Part shown: positions 30,254 through 39,117 of the stretch, one piece after another
Position numbering within the stretch: the stretch's first letter is position 1
Layout of the letters: each line of letters opens with the position of its first letter
Origin: Carpediemonas membranifera
Taxonomy: Eukaryota > Fornicata
Assembly (NCBI GenBank): GCA_019828565.1
Contig: JAHDYR010000005.1
Coordinates: 310,001 to 374,000, forward strand
Direction of reading: 5' to 3'
DNA: 64,000 nt
Program-made: the position numbers and the translations under genes
The notes under the pieces: model-generated
What the model was told of the DNA's origin: nothing
Seen by the model: only the letters and a program-made list of their open reading frames with translations
Databases searched by the model: none

Positions 30254-30753
30254 ATCATCGATGGGATGATTTACCGAGCATACATAGAGCTGTGCGACCT
30301 CACGGCGGGTAGTACCCCAGCAATTTGTCGCCCAGGCGACGGCCAGTGGCGGCGGCTGACGAAAGTTAGTGCGCCACGGTCAACGTCTGTCGGTGCAGTT
30401 TATGCTGACAGATGGTCGAAGAATCGCAGCGCGAAGCTGCAAGACCGCGCCAATTCGGCGTCCGCCTCGTGGTAAGCGAGGTACCTTCGTAACTTACTTA
30501 GTTCGACGGTCGACGGTGATTGTGTTATCGAATATTTACACAGTGAAACCAGGGGTTTCTTGAATAAATATTCTTCCCCCCGTTGGTTTTAGTATGAGCG
30601 TAGCGGGTCAGATGGCCCGTTCATCGGGCTGTCTAGAGCTGACTACAGGCAGCTCGTGTCACCTCGGCGTGACGGCTGTAATATTTACACAGCTCAAAAT
30701 ATATTATACGATCCTGATCCGGTCCCGGCAGGTCGTGTAATCAAATCAGGATG
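30254..30753. other. D1 3' end and D2 5' end, with twin hairpins
   Basis: No gene. A C-rich block (TTCTTCCCCCCGTTGG) at about 30570 resembles the 3' terminal blocks of D3 and D5. Two neighbouring hairpins follow at 30636-30655 (GAGCTG...CAGCTC) and 30658-30673 (GTCACCTCGGCGTGAC). The word AATATTTACACAG occurs at about 30531 and again at about 30681. Confidence 0.5.
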
Positions 30754-31302
30754 GCCAGTTCGATGGCCGACGAGACTTCGGACGCGGGGCGCCCGACGCA
30801 ACCAGGAACAACACCAGATGATCAACAACAGGATGAGAACCCCCAACAGCAGGACGAGAACACGTTGGCCGCCACTCTCCTCAAGCGAATCGAAGAACTA
30901 TTCCAAGAGCTTGCCATCGTGGAGATGGCCGATGCTCCCTCTAACAACACTCCAGCGCACCGCGGCCTCTTCCTCGACATGCCGACGTCCAAGGGTCTCT
31001 CCAACGAGGCTAAGTTCTTGTACCAACTCATCGACGACCTACCGAGACTTGACATCGACGACATCGAGCAGCAGCTCTTCACCCGGATTCAGTACCTGCT
31101 TATCAAGGATAACTACGAGGACGGCACCGCTGAGCGTTTCACAGCATCGGTTCGGGCCGAGCCCCACCCGTCGAGGGACCGCATCATTGAACTAGCTGCT
31201 CGCGCCAAGTCCAAGGGTGACCGTCGAAAGCCCAGCCAGAATTTTCGCAGAGGAGGCCATCAACAGAATCAAGGCCAGGGCAAGCGGTTCCGCCGCACAT
31301 AA
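30751..31302 (+). CDS. D2 gag-like protein (DIRS/Ngaro ORF1)
   Basis: Intact 183-residue frame. The N-terminus is Gln/Asp-rich; the middle carries the signature of this family, a short helix-rich block GLSNEAKFLYQLIDDL followed by FTRIQYLLIKDNYEDGTAERF, also present in D3-D6 gags; the C-terminus is basic and Gly/Arg-rich (SQNFRRGGHQQNQGQGKRF), as expected for RNA binding. No zinc knuckle. It stops 30 bases before RT. Confidence 0.75.
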   Translation: MASSMADETSDAGRPTQPGTTPDDQQQDENPQQQDENTLAATLLKRIEELFQELAIVEMADAPSNNTPAHRGLFLDMPTSKGLSNEAKFLYQLIDDLPRLDIDDIEQQLFTRIQYLLIKDNYEDGTAERFTASVRAEPHPSRDRIIELAARAKSKGDRRKPSQNFRRGGHQQNQGQGKRFRRT

Positions 31303-31334
31303 CTTCAAGCACATTACCACTCAGGTTCCCATCA

Positions 31335-31966
31335 ATGAACGAACGATGGAGAACGTGGAAGCGCTTCGGCGCCTCCAGCCAAGTTGTCGCTTGGCTCAGG
31401 AAGGGTGTGCCCATCGACATCACCCAGCCTCCTCCCCCCGCCCGCCCACAACCTACACTTCACTCCGCAGTTTCCCGGAAGCTGAACGGCATGATCGACC
31501 AGGGTGTGATAGAGCAAACCAGTCTCTCAGACCTTGCACATGCTGCCCCCCTCTTCGCTGTTCCAGAGGGGGAGAGAGACCACCGCATCATTCACGACCT
31601 TCGGATCCTCAACCAGATCACAGCAGACCGCAGATCCTTCCGGCTATACGGAATCAAGCGAGCCGTCTGCCTGCTGGAACAAGACGACTTCATGATGAAG
31701 GTCGACCTCGAGGCGGGCCACCACCAGCTCGGAATCCGTCCATCCGACAGGAAGCTGCTTGGAGTGGTCCTCCCAGACGGCTCAGCCTATCAGTACCGCA
31801 TCCTGGGCTTCGGCTGGAGAGCGGCCCCCTTCATCTTCCAGTCCGTGACCAACCAGGTGGCCCGCATCCTCGCCCTCCGATACAAGATCAAGGTTCTGGT
31901 CTACCTCGACGACTTTCTCTTTGCACACCAGAGCGCGGATTACCTTCGAGAGATCACGCCCAAGCT
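31335..31966 (+). pseudogene. D2 reverse transcriptase, truncated
   Basis: RT of the DIRS/Ngaro type: RWRTWKRFGASSQVVAWL start, IIHDLRILNQIT, FMMKVDLEAGHHQLGI and the catalytic VLVYLDDFLFAH. Soon after (LREITPKL) the sequence changes to a LINE, so the RT thumb, RNase H and most of the recombinase are missing. Confidence 0.8.
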
Positions 31967-33720
31967 GCCAGAAGGCACTCGCCTGGTCCGTCCGTAAGCG
32001 GCTGGTTGACGTCGATCGTGCCCTGAAAGACCAGTTTGGAGTAGGTGAGAAGTGCGGCTTGGAGAGGTTGGGAGAGGAGGTGAGTGCAGTCTACCGAAGT
32101 GGCGGTACCGTGCTCACACTCGACCTTTCCAACGCCTATGGATGCTTGTCGAGGGCCTTCACCATGAAGGTGGTGGCGGCCTACATGCCGGCACTCATTC
32201 CGTACCTGTCGACCATGTACCGACGGGGCTTACTTCTCTCTACCTCCGGCATAACAATGAGGTCGGCCGAAGGCATTCACCAAGGAGACCCGCTCGCTAC
32301 AGTCTCCTGGGGTCGGAACAATCTCACAGAACTCGCCGCTCAGAAGTTCAACGAGGTTGGCCTCCGCCTCAACCGTGCCAAGTGCGTGCTAGCCCATAAG
32401 GATGTCGTTGACGGCAACACAACTGGTGGCGTCCCACGGAGACGCGATACCAAGCTGGTTGGTGTTCCCATCGGCTCCGCCACGCACATCATGCGGGAGC
32501 TAGGCTCAGTTAACCGCAAGGATATGGAGCTGCTTGACGCTGCTGCATCGATGGTCTCTGACATTGGCGCGGAAGCCGTCGCCCCTGCCCTCCTAGTGAC
32601 GAAACTGTGTGCCCTCACCAAGTGGGAGCACTTCTTCCGCAATGTTTCGCCGGGCGTGGGTGACATGTTCTAGTCGCAACTGGACTTCGAACGGCAGAAG
32701 GTGGTCCCCACCATCCTGAAGCTGCTCCAGTCCAGCGCCGAGACTGACTTTGCCGCAAGGCTCTGTCTGCCGGTCAGTCAAGGCGGGCTCGGATTGGCCA
32801 TGCCCTCTGTTGTGTGGGCCCCAGCCTATCTGGGTGCCGCACGACAACTCATAGAGCTGAAGGTCGAAAGGCCCGAGGCTCTCATCCAAGACGCACTGCC
32901 ATGCATCCCGGCTCTCGCCGCGACGCCCAAGGATTGGCCGACATCATATGGCGATGTCAGAAAGCTCTCACTCGAGAGCACGCAGAAGAAGTTGGTACGC
33001 CTCCTGCAGGATAACATTTCCAGCCAACTGACTGTTTCAGTCGACTCGCCAAACGTGATCAGGTCTCTACTCGCGGCTGATCCAGCCGCTATGGGTCGTA
33101 ACCCCTGTGACGAGGGTGCTGCACCGATGCTTCGCAACCATGTCGGCCTTCCTGCCTTTGAGACAGGCCACGACGTCTGTCCGCTATGTCTGGCCCGTAG
33201 TGTTAATCACCGGTCTGTCCCCTGCTCAGCCGAGCATTCTCTTACCTGTCCCTTCCTGAGGGAGGGGCTGGGATCGGAGCGGCACGACCAAATTCGCGAC
33301 ACGCTCGCCAAACTGCTGCGCGGGCACCCCTGGCGCGTAAGAGTTGAGCATTGGCTCGGACGGGGCAGCGAGTGGACTGTGGACCGGACCAAACGGGTCA
33401 AGGCGCGGGCGGACCTTCTCTTGACCTGACCGGGTCATACGGAACCCGTTGTGCTTGACGTAGTGGTGAGCAATCACGCGTCTGCATCTATGCGGAGCAA
33501 GAAGGAGCAGTATGCCAACTGGAATGTCCGTGTTATTCCCGTGGTCGTTCTCCAGAGTGGTGGTGTTGGTGTTGTGCATGGGAGAGGATGGACTGATGAG
33601 ATGCGCGACGTTTTGGGCCTTGGTGCCGAAACTGTTGGGCAGATTGCCGACGCGGTCATGATGGCCTGTATGCGGCAGCAAGTTCATGTATTCCATGCGT
33701 TCATGCGCCAGGCGGATGCT
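31967..33720 (+). pseudogene. LINE with restriction-like endonuclease, inserted into or fused with D2
   Basis: One frame, broken only by TAG at 32671-32673 and TGA at 33427-33429. It contains RT motifs (VLTLDLSNAYGCLSRAF; EGIHQGDPLATV; FNEVGLRLNRAKCVLA), but QGDPLATV runs almost directly into the GLRLN motif, so the segment with the catalytic Y-x-D-D is deleted. Downstream are CPLCLARSV...CSAEHSLTCPF (Cys/His cluster) and KARADLLLT with VVLDVVVSNHASASMRSKK, which resembles a PD-(D/E)xK restriction-like endonuclease. LINEs with this endonuclease are often site-specific. Both stops could be C-to-T changes at CAG/CGA codons. The copy is dead. Confidence 0.7.
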
Positions 33721-34140
33721 GCGACAAGGAGTCTGCTGTGGCCAAGCGCGAAGCGGATCTAACGCTGCGCTCACAACCATTCCATATCCATTACACAACC
33801 ATTAAAACGCGTTCGCCGAAGCGAAATGGTTTCGCTGGCATCTCGGCCCACGCTCCCTGCAACAATGCGAGCGGAAAACGCAAGTTCAAAACGAGTAGTA
33901 CCTTGTTTTGCCATATCTCACGAACTTGAGGGCTTTTGAGGCTAATAGAAGGTCATTTTGGAACCTGTAGGTGGACAGCTGCATCCGACCGAGCCTCGTT
34001 CGATGTTTTCGAATTGGCTGGGAAATGGCCGAAAATGATGAGTTCAAACGAGGATTGAAGCTGTAGCGATAGTAATGTGTCCTCTGGGTGAGTGGTTCCC
34101 TCTGGGCAGTGATTAGATGTTATTTGGCCATTCAATATGG
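33721..34140 (+). repeat. D2 recombinase tail and 3' terminal region
   Basis: From 33721 (GCGACAAGGAGTCTGCTG) the sequence matches the end of the D4 recombinase and its 3' flank (42890-43018), including TTAACGCTGCGCTC-like and GAAGCGAAATGGTTTCGCTGG. The last block, TGTCCTCTGGGTGAGTGG to ATATGGC (about 34063-34143), recurs after D4 (43050-43117). No gene of its own; the tail codes ATRSLLWPSAKRI in frame with the LINE. Confidence 0.7.
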
Positions 34141-34147
34141 CTAGTCG

Positions 34148-34181
34148 GGTTCTACACAGAACCGTGGACGCCTGGGGTGTC
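34148..34181 (+). repeat. D3 5' terminal twin hairpins
   Basis: Hairpin 1 at 34148-34163 (GGTTCT-ACAC-AGAACC) and hairpin 2 at 34167-34181 (GACGCC-TGG-GGTGTC, one G-T pair). They occupy the same place, just upstream of gag, as the hairpin pairs of D2, D4 and D6. Confidence 0.55.
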
Positions 34182-34198
34182 GATGCCTCGGGCAGTTT

Positions 34199-34735
34199 AT
34201 GTCAGTCGTGGCGCAGAAATTTGGATTTCGACACGCGAGCGCGATGTCGACGCAACCGCCTCCAGATGAGAGAATTATGTCTCTTGAGACTAGAATGGAG
34301 CAATTGAGCGAGGAAAACAAGGAAACTAACAACCTGTTACGACTAGCACTCCAGCGAATGGAAGATTCGGACAAGGCTCAGAAGAAGCATCCTGTTTCCA
34401 TCAGAACTAGGAACCTACCTTCCAGATTCGGCCTCAGAGATGAGGCGGAGTTCTTATACGACACTTTGGAGGATATCCAAGAAGGCCGCATTGCGGACAT
34501 GGATCAACTGCAACTCTCGCTAGCGGCGCGCATCAGATACCTCCGTCTCAAGGATGACAACTGGGATGAAGGCACTCCAACGAGGTTCCAGTCAAAGATC
34601 CGCACCCTCATCACCTCGGAGTCGGGCATCATCTCACAGAATGCCATTGAAGAAGCGGCAGCCGCCGCCATGGCAAAGGGCACACGCCGTTCTTTTCGTC
34701 CAGCCGACAAGGACAAGCGGGCGCGAGCCCATTAA
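34199..34735 (+). CDS. D3 gag-like protein (DIRS/Ngaro ORF1)
   Basis: 178 residues, intact; a later ATG (MSTQPPPDERIMSLE) is also a plausible start. A coiled-coil-like N-terminal helix (LETRMEQLSEENKETNNLLR) is followed by the family block FGLRDEAEFLYDTLEDI and LAARIRYLRLKDDNWDEGTP, and a basic tail (KGTRRSFRPADKDKRARAH). T2 has inserted 35 bases after the stop, before the RT gene. Confidence 0.75.
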   Translation: MSVVAQKFGFRHASAMSTQPPPDERIMSLETRMEQLSEENKETNNLLRLALQRMEDSDKAQKKHPVSIRTRNLPSRFGLRDEAEFLYDTLEDIQEGRIADMDQLQLSLAARIRYLRLKDDNWDEGTPTRFQSKIRTLITSESGIISQNAIEEAAAAAMAKGTRRSFRPADKDKRARAH

Positions 34736-34789
34736 CAATATCAACTACCAAGACTGTACATACTATACATATTGTTGCCCCAGAATAAA

Positions 34790-35802
34790 ATGACCACATC
34801 AAAGTCAGGAGTCATGGTCAAAATTCAAACGAGGATGACAAGCCCTGTAGAGACCCGTTCGGCAGTAATACTGTTCCATGAACACGGTGTTAGTGCCCCA
34901 AAGATCGTGGAACATTTAGAGCATGCCATATCCATCTCTACAGTCCGTAGAATCATCAAGGCCCACAGAAAGGCCAGAGAAGGAGCTACAGAGAAGAAGG
35001 AGAGGAAGAAGCGTATAACAAAGTTCGAACGGGACGGAAGAATCCTGCAGACAATCATGATGCGTCACGTGGAGCAAGATGACGTCGTAACAGTTGCTGC
35101 GATTAAGAAAGAGCTGGAACTCGCAACGACGACATCAATATCCTCGGAGACGGTTAGGCTGGCTCTCAAGAAGCTTGGATACAGCTACAAGCTCGGAGAC
35201 AAGCGTTGGAAGGAGTGTTCTCCCATCCGCGAGGCGGAGTTCTGGGCGAACTACGCCGTATACGTGCGTGCCAGGCACGCAATGACCGATCTGGTCTTTC
35301 TAGACGAGACTAGCTTTGATCCACATGACAGCCGACGGTATTCCTGGTTCCCGGCTGGACAGCACGTCGTCAAAACTAGCGGGGAACTCACGGTAAGAGA
35401 ATCTCTGTCTGCGCCGTACTCGGCTACGAGGGCATTCTACACCGAGCGCTCACTACTGGGACCTACAAGGCGGAGGACTTTATGCCTGTGTTACACAAGA
35501 CGCTCAGCCTCATCGCCGGACAGCACAAGGTGCTTGTCCTAGACAACGCCAGGAGTCACCGAACAACAGATACCACACTGTATGAGCGGCTGTCTGACCT
35601 ATACGGTGTCGGATTTATCTTCCTTCCAGGTTATGCTCCGCATCTCAACCCTATTGAGCTTGTCTTCGGTGCGATCAAGCGGAAACTGGCCGCCATCAAG
35701 CCACCTGGCGAGAATCATGCGGAGTATATCATCCGGTTGTTCGATCAGCTCCACAAGTTCTTCGATGTGCCTGGAGCGTACCGCCACTGTGGCTTCTTCT
35801 AA
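34790..35802 (+). pseudogene. T2 transposase, DD37E, one frameshift
   Basis: The ATG at 34790 lies inside the left terminal repeat (another in-frame ATG is at about 34814). The N-terminal half is a helix-turn-helix region (SAPKIVEHLEHAISISTVRRI). FLDETSFDPHD gives the first Asp. A one-base frame change near 35400 (after GELTVRE) moves coding to the frame ending at 35802, which reads ISVCAVLGYEG, then VLDNARSHR (second Asp) and LNPIELVFG (Glu), 37 residues apart. The catalytic set is complete in sequence but split. It is clearly related to the T1 transposase. Confidence 0.85.
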
Positions 35803-35875
35803 ATGTGCATTTTGTGTCAGCAAGCAACGGGTTCAGCTATGGCGAACTAAAGCTCATTGAAACATAGGAGAACAT

Positions 35876-36354
35876 TTAATTGGCAAACATGCTGTCGTCG
35901 AGCCCTTCTGAAGGCTGAGAATGATCCGCGGTGTCCGGCGGGCGGAAGGCCTCGGCGAGAAGAGAGTAGATTGCAGGAAGGCGATCAACTGGAACGGGAA
36001 TTGACAGGTACTGGGCATGACTGCCGGTCGTAGAAGAGTCCACGCTGATTTGCGAGCTTGACTGGTGACCGGACGACGAGTAACGTGGCGTCGCTGGAGT
36101 ACAGAGGCCAATTGGCGGCTCTGTGAGCACAGCAGTTCCTATCTAAGTGTTAAAAAGTTTGTGAAGTTACCTTGGAGGATTTTGACTGCCCATGAAGCAA
36201 CCCGGTCAGTGGACAGCTCTTTGGCAAGATCGTTGCCTTCAATGAGCTCCATCATGACCGAGAGGATTGTTCTGCCATCCTCACGGTTGATTAGAGCCCT
36301 ATACGGACAACTAGTCCTGTTGTGGCCAGGGCGGCTGCACAGCGAACACGGCAT
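35876..36354 (-). CDS. T2 second gene: CCHC zinc-knuckle protein, 50-nt intron
   Basis: Exon 1 runs from the ATG at 36354 (MPCSLCSRPGHNRTSC, knuckle C-x2-C-x4-H-x4-C) to 36171. A GTAACTTC donor and a CTCACAG acceptor bound a 50-nt intron (36121-36170). Exon 2 (36120-35876) reads EPPIGLCTPATPRYSSSG and YLSIPVPVDRLPAIYSLL. Splicing joins WAVKILQ to EPPIGL and makes the product collinear with the T1 second protein (FEIMRG...NPPAGLLKP...FISIPVKPEW), which is strong support for the intron. Stop 73 bases from the transposase stop, convergent. Probable nucleic-acid-binding partner of the transposase; function not shown. Confidence 0.75.
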
Positions 36355-36433
36355 CAGCCTCTTGTTCACAGATCTGGAATGTCTTTAAACTGCTGGAGAT
36401 GATGTGGTCATTTTATTCTGGGGCAACAATACC

Positions 36434-38266
36434 ATGAACGCGAGATGGAACACATGGCGCCGCTTCGGCGCAGCAGAGAGAGTAGTCACCTGGCTGAGGG
36501 AAGGAGTCCCCATAGAGCTCACAGCGCGGCCGCCACCACCGGCCCCACAACGGCGCTTAGAGCCGCGACTCCTCCCGAAAATCAGACAGATGGTCCGGCA
36601 GGGCGTCATCGCTCCGACCCCCATGAGACGCCTGTCACACAGCGCAACCTTGTTCTCGGTTCCCAAGGGGGACGACATACGGCCGTGTCACGACCTGCGT
36701 CAACTCAACAGAGTAACGAGAGAGCGCCGCTCATTCCGCCTCTTCGGCTTGAAGAGAGCGATCAACATCCTCTCCAAACAGGATTGGATGGTGAGCGTGG
36801 ACCTTACGGCGGGGTACAACCAGGTCGAGGTGAGAGAGGAGGACAGACGCCTGCTAGGAGTGGTGCTGCCGGACGGGTCAGCATTCCAGTACAATCGTCT
36901 GGGGTTTGGCTGGAGAGCAGCGCCATACTTTTTTCAGGCAATAACGTCGCAGCTGGCCAAGATCGTAGCGATGAGGTTCAAGATCAAGATCCTGGTCTAC
37001 CTGGACGACTTCCTACTGGCCCATCACAACAGAGACGAACTGCTCCGCATGATACCGGAGATACAGAAGGTCTTCGCTGCCCTGGGAGCAACAGTCAACG
37101 AGAGGAAGACCGATTGGATCCCACGACAGGTTCTCACCTATCTGGGCATCACCCTCAACACCACCGCAATGACTGTGAGACTCCCAAAGGACAAGGCCCA
37201 GAAATACGCAGCCTTCTTGAGCGATGCGACGCGCTCCTCCTCCAAGCCCAACGACGAGGAGACGTGGGCCAAGGTGCTCGGGCAACTCTCCTTCTTCGCG
37301 GCGACCGCTCATGGCTGGAGTCTCAAGCTACGCTACCTACAACAGGGGAGCCTGGACCAGCTCCGGCAGAACAACAGCCTAATCAAAGAGTGGCTGGAGG
37401 TCCTCCGAACCAGGCCCCGCAGATCGTTCGCGGAGATGCGGGCCCTCTGGGGAGCTTCACCCAGTATAGACCTGGCAATCGCGACAGACGCCTCGCAACG
37501 AGGGTGGGGAGCGGTGTGGTTCCAGGACGAGGAAGGCCACACGCGCGACAAGGGAACCTTCCCGGATCACCTTCAAGAGGCTCACATCAACGTCAAGGAG
37601 CTTTACGCGGTGGTGGAGGGTGTTCGCCTTATCAACTCCTCCAAGCAGCGAGAATTAAGGGTATACACCGACAACACGGCAACGCGGGCGTGGGTGAACA
37701 AGGCTGGCTCCACGCGGGCACCCCGTCAGGCACTCGCCCTCCTTAATGAGCTGCAGGTGCTGGCAGACCACAAGAACCTAGTGGTCCACGCAGTCCATAC
37801 CCCGGGCAAGGCCAACGTGATAGCAGACAGCCTATCGAGGCAGGAGATTCAGCCGGACGTAACCTTCACTCCCCCGCACATCATAGAGCAGATCACCCTT
37901 TCATGGGGCCCTGTACAACACCTCTGGGAGGCCTCCGACATGGAACACCAGTGGGTCGGCCGGGTCCTTTTGGTCCCGACTACGTCTATACTTGGTCTCC
38001 TAACGCGCAAGCTGAATGCGACTCAGACAGCGACTCGGACTTCATCCCATCCGAGGGCGATGACTTCAGCGATATTCCTCCTCATACCGAACCTGCAGTC
38101 CCCGGAAGTACGAGTGCTCCGGTCCTGGGCGAGCCACACACTCCCGTTCTCAGTGCCACTGAACCAGCTAGAACCAAGGAGGGAGGAGCTCTCCTGGATG
38201 GTACGACAGGACACTGTCAGACTGCTGGCCCTCTGTCTCCCGACGACACTCACGCATACCTCCTAG
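36434..38266 (+). CDS. D3 reverse transcriptase-RNase H
   Basis: The ATG at 36434 (MNARWNTWRRFGAAERVV) matches the starts of the D2, D4 and D5 RTs and lies 2 bases after the T2 duplication. RT: CHDLRQLNRVT, WMVSVDLTAGYNQVEV and catalytic LVYLDDFLLAH. RNase H: IATDASQRGWGAVW, INVKELYAVVEG, VYTDNTATRAWVNK and GKANVIADSLS. Past RNase H the frame continues for about 100 residues over the start of the recombinase gene, with SSHPRAMTSAIFLL and SPEVRVLRSW, a peptide conserved in D1, D4 and D5. Intact. Confidence 0.9.
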   Translation: MNARWNTWRRFGAAERVVTWLREGVPIELTARPPPPAPQRRLEPRLLPKIRQMVRQGVIAPTPMRRLSHSATLFSVPKGDDIRPCHDLRQLNRVTRERRSFRLFGLKRAINILSKQDWMVSVDLTAGYNQVEVREEDRRLLGVVLPDGSAFQYNRLGFGWRAAPYFFQAITSQLAKIVAMRFKIKILVYLDDFLLAHHNRDELLRMIPEIQKVFAALGATVNERKTDWIPRQVLTYLGITLNTTAMTVRLPKDKAQKYAAFLSDATRSSSKPNDEETWAKVLGQLSFFAATAHGWSLKLRYLQQGSLDQLRQNNSLIKEWLEVLRTRPRRSFAEMRALWGASPSIDLAIATDASQRGWGAVWFQDEEGHTRDKGTFPDHLQEAHINVKELYAVVEGVRLINSSKQRELRVYTDNTATRAWVNKAGSTRAPRQALALLNELQVLADHKNLVVHAVHTPGKANVIADSLSRQEIQPDVTFTPPHIIEQITLSWGPVQHLWEASDMEHQWVGRVLLVPTTSILGLLTRKLNATQTATRTSSHPRAMTSAIFLLIPNLQSPEVRVLRSWASHTLPFSVPLNQLEPRREELSWMVRQDTVRLLALCLPTTLTHTS

Positions 38267-39117
38267 CCTCCAACCGCCTGGCCCACTTGCAACCATCAGG
38301 GGCCGCTACGGCAGCGGGGTGGGTAGCAAGGTTCCTTAGGGAGCGGGATGAGTCACAATCGCCAGCCTCCCAGTTACGTTCCTTCCTCCAGTCGGAGGCA
38401 GAACACTGTGGCCCAGAGAACGTCTCGAGAAAGGGGTTCTACATAGCGGAGCTCGCTCCGATGGTCTCTACGTGGGTACGCCCGGCAGAAATCATGCGAG
38501 TGGTCCGTGGAGTGGCCAAGACGGCCTCCACGGCGGGTCTGACCGGTGGCTCAAGGGCAATCTCCAAGCCAGAGATGCGCTACCTCATCAGTATCCGGCT
38601 CAGAGACGCCGCGTCGTTCCAGCTAGCACTGTTCGGCACACTGGCCTACCTCACAGTCTCTCGAGGCAGAGAGATCTTCGACCTAAGAGTCAAGGATGTC
38701 ACCTTTCAGCCAGACAAGTCGGTCTTGCTGTTCTTCGCACACACAAAGACGGATAGGGCCGTTCGGAAAGCCGTAGCTTACGTAACCATCGATGGATTTA
38801 ACCCGGCGCGGGCCTTGCATTCCTGGATAGTCGGCCTCGGCCTCAAGCCCGAACATCGGCTGTGGCGTAGGGTGAAGAGCACGAGCTCCCTAATCGTCAA
38901 GAGAGACGCTTCAATTGACTACTTAAGACAACAGACACAGAACATATTCGGCCCGAAGACAGGGCTACACTCCTTCCGGAAGGGTGGGACTTCCGAGCTG
39001 GCGTTGGGTGGAACGCCGCTCGAGGCGCTGCTTGCACTTGGTACCTGGAGGAGAGTGGAATCGATGAGAGCCTATATTGGCATAGCCATCAGGACCAACA
39101 CCGGATTCGCGGGGTAG
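37903..39117 (+). CDS. D3 tyrosine recombinase
   Basis: The ATG at 37903 starts a 404-residue frame overlapping RT by about 360 bases. An acidic Asp/Ser leader (DSDSDSDFIPSEG) precedes a core-binding domain (LAHLQPSGAATAAGWVARFL). Catalytic residues: TVSRGREIFDL (Arg), LHSFRKGGT (His-x-x-Arg) and LGTWRRVESMRAY (Trp, Tyr). Intact. It would insert a circular cDNA by site-specific strand exchange. Confidence 0.88.
   Translation: MGPCTTPLGGLRHGTPVGRPGPFGPDYVYTWSPNAQAECDSDSDSDFIPSEGDDFSDIPPHTEPAVPGSTSAPVLGEPHTPVLSATEPARTKEGGALLDGTTGHCQTAGPLSPDDTHAYLLASNRLAHLQPSGAATAAGWVARFLRERDESQSPASQLRSFLQSEAEHCGPENVSRKGFYIAELAPMVSTWVRPAEIMRVVRGVAKTASTAGLTGGSRAISKPEMRYLISIRLRDAASFQLALFGTLAYLTVSRGREIFDLRVKDVTFQPDKSVLLFFAHTKTDRAVRKAVAYVTIDGFNPARALHSWIVGLGLKPEHRLWRRVKSTSSLIVKRDASIDYLRQQTQNIFGPKTGLHSFRKGGTSELALGGTPLEALLALGTWRRVESMRAYIGIAIRTNTGFAG

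Larger units (their letters stand above)
34772..36429 (+). mobile_element. T2: Tc1/mariner-like transposon with two convergent genes, nested in D3
   Basis: 1658 bp with 30-bp perfect terminal inverted repeats (TTGTTGCCCCAGAATAAAAT onward) and TA target duplications (34770-34771 and 36430-36431). It carries a transposase on the plus strand and a zinc-knuckle gene on the minus strand. It sits in the short spacer between gag and RT of D3, leaving both intact. Confidence 0.93.
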
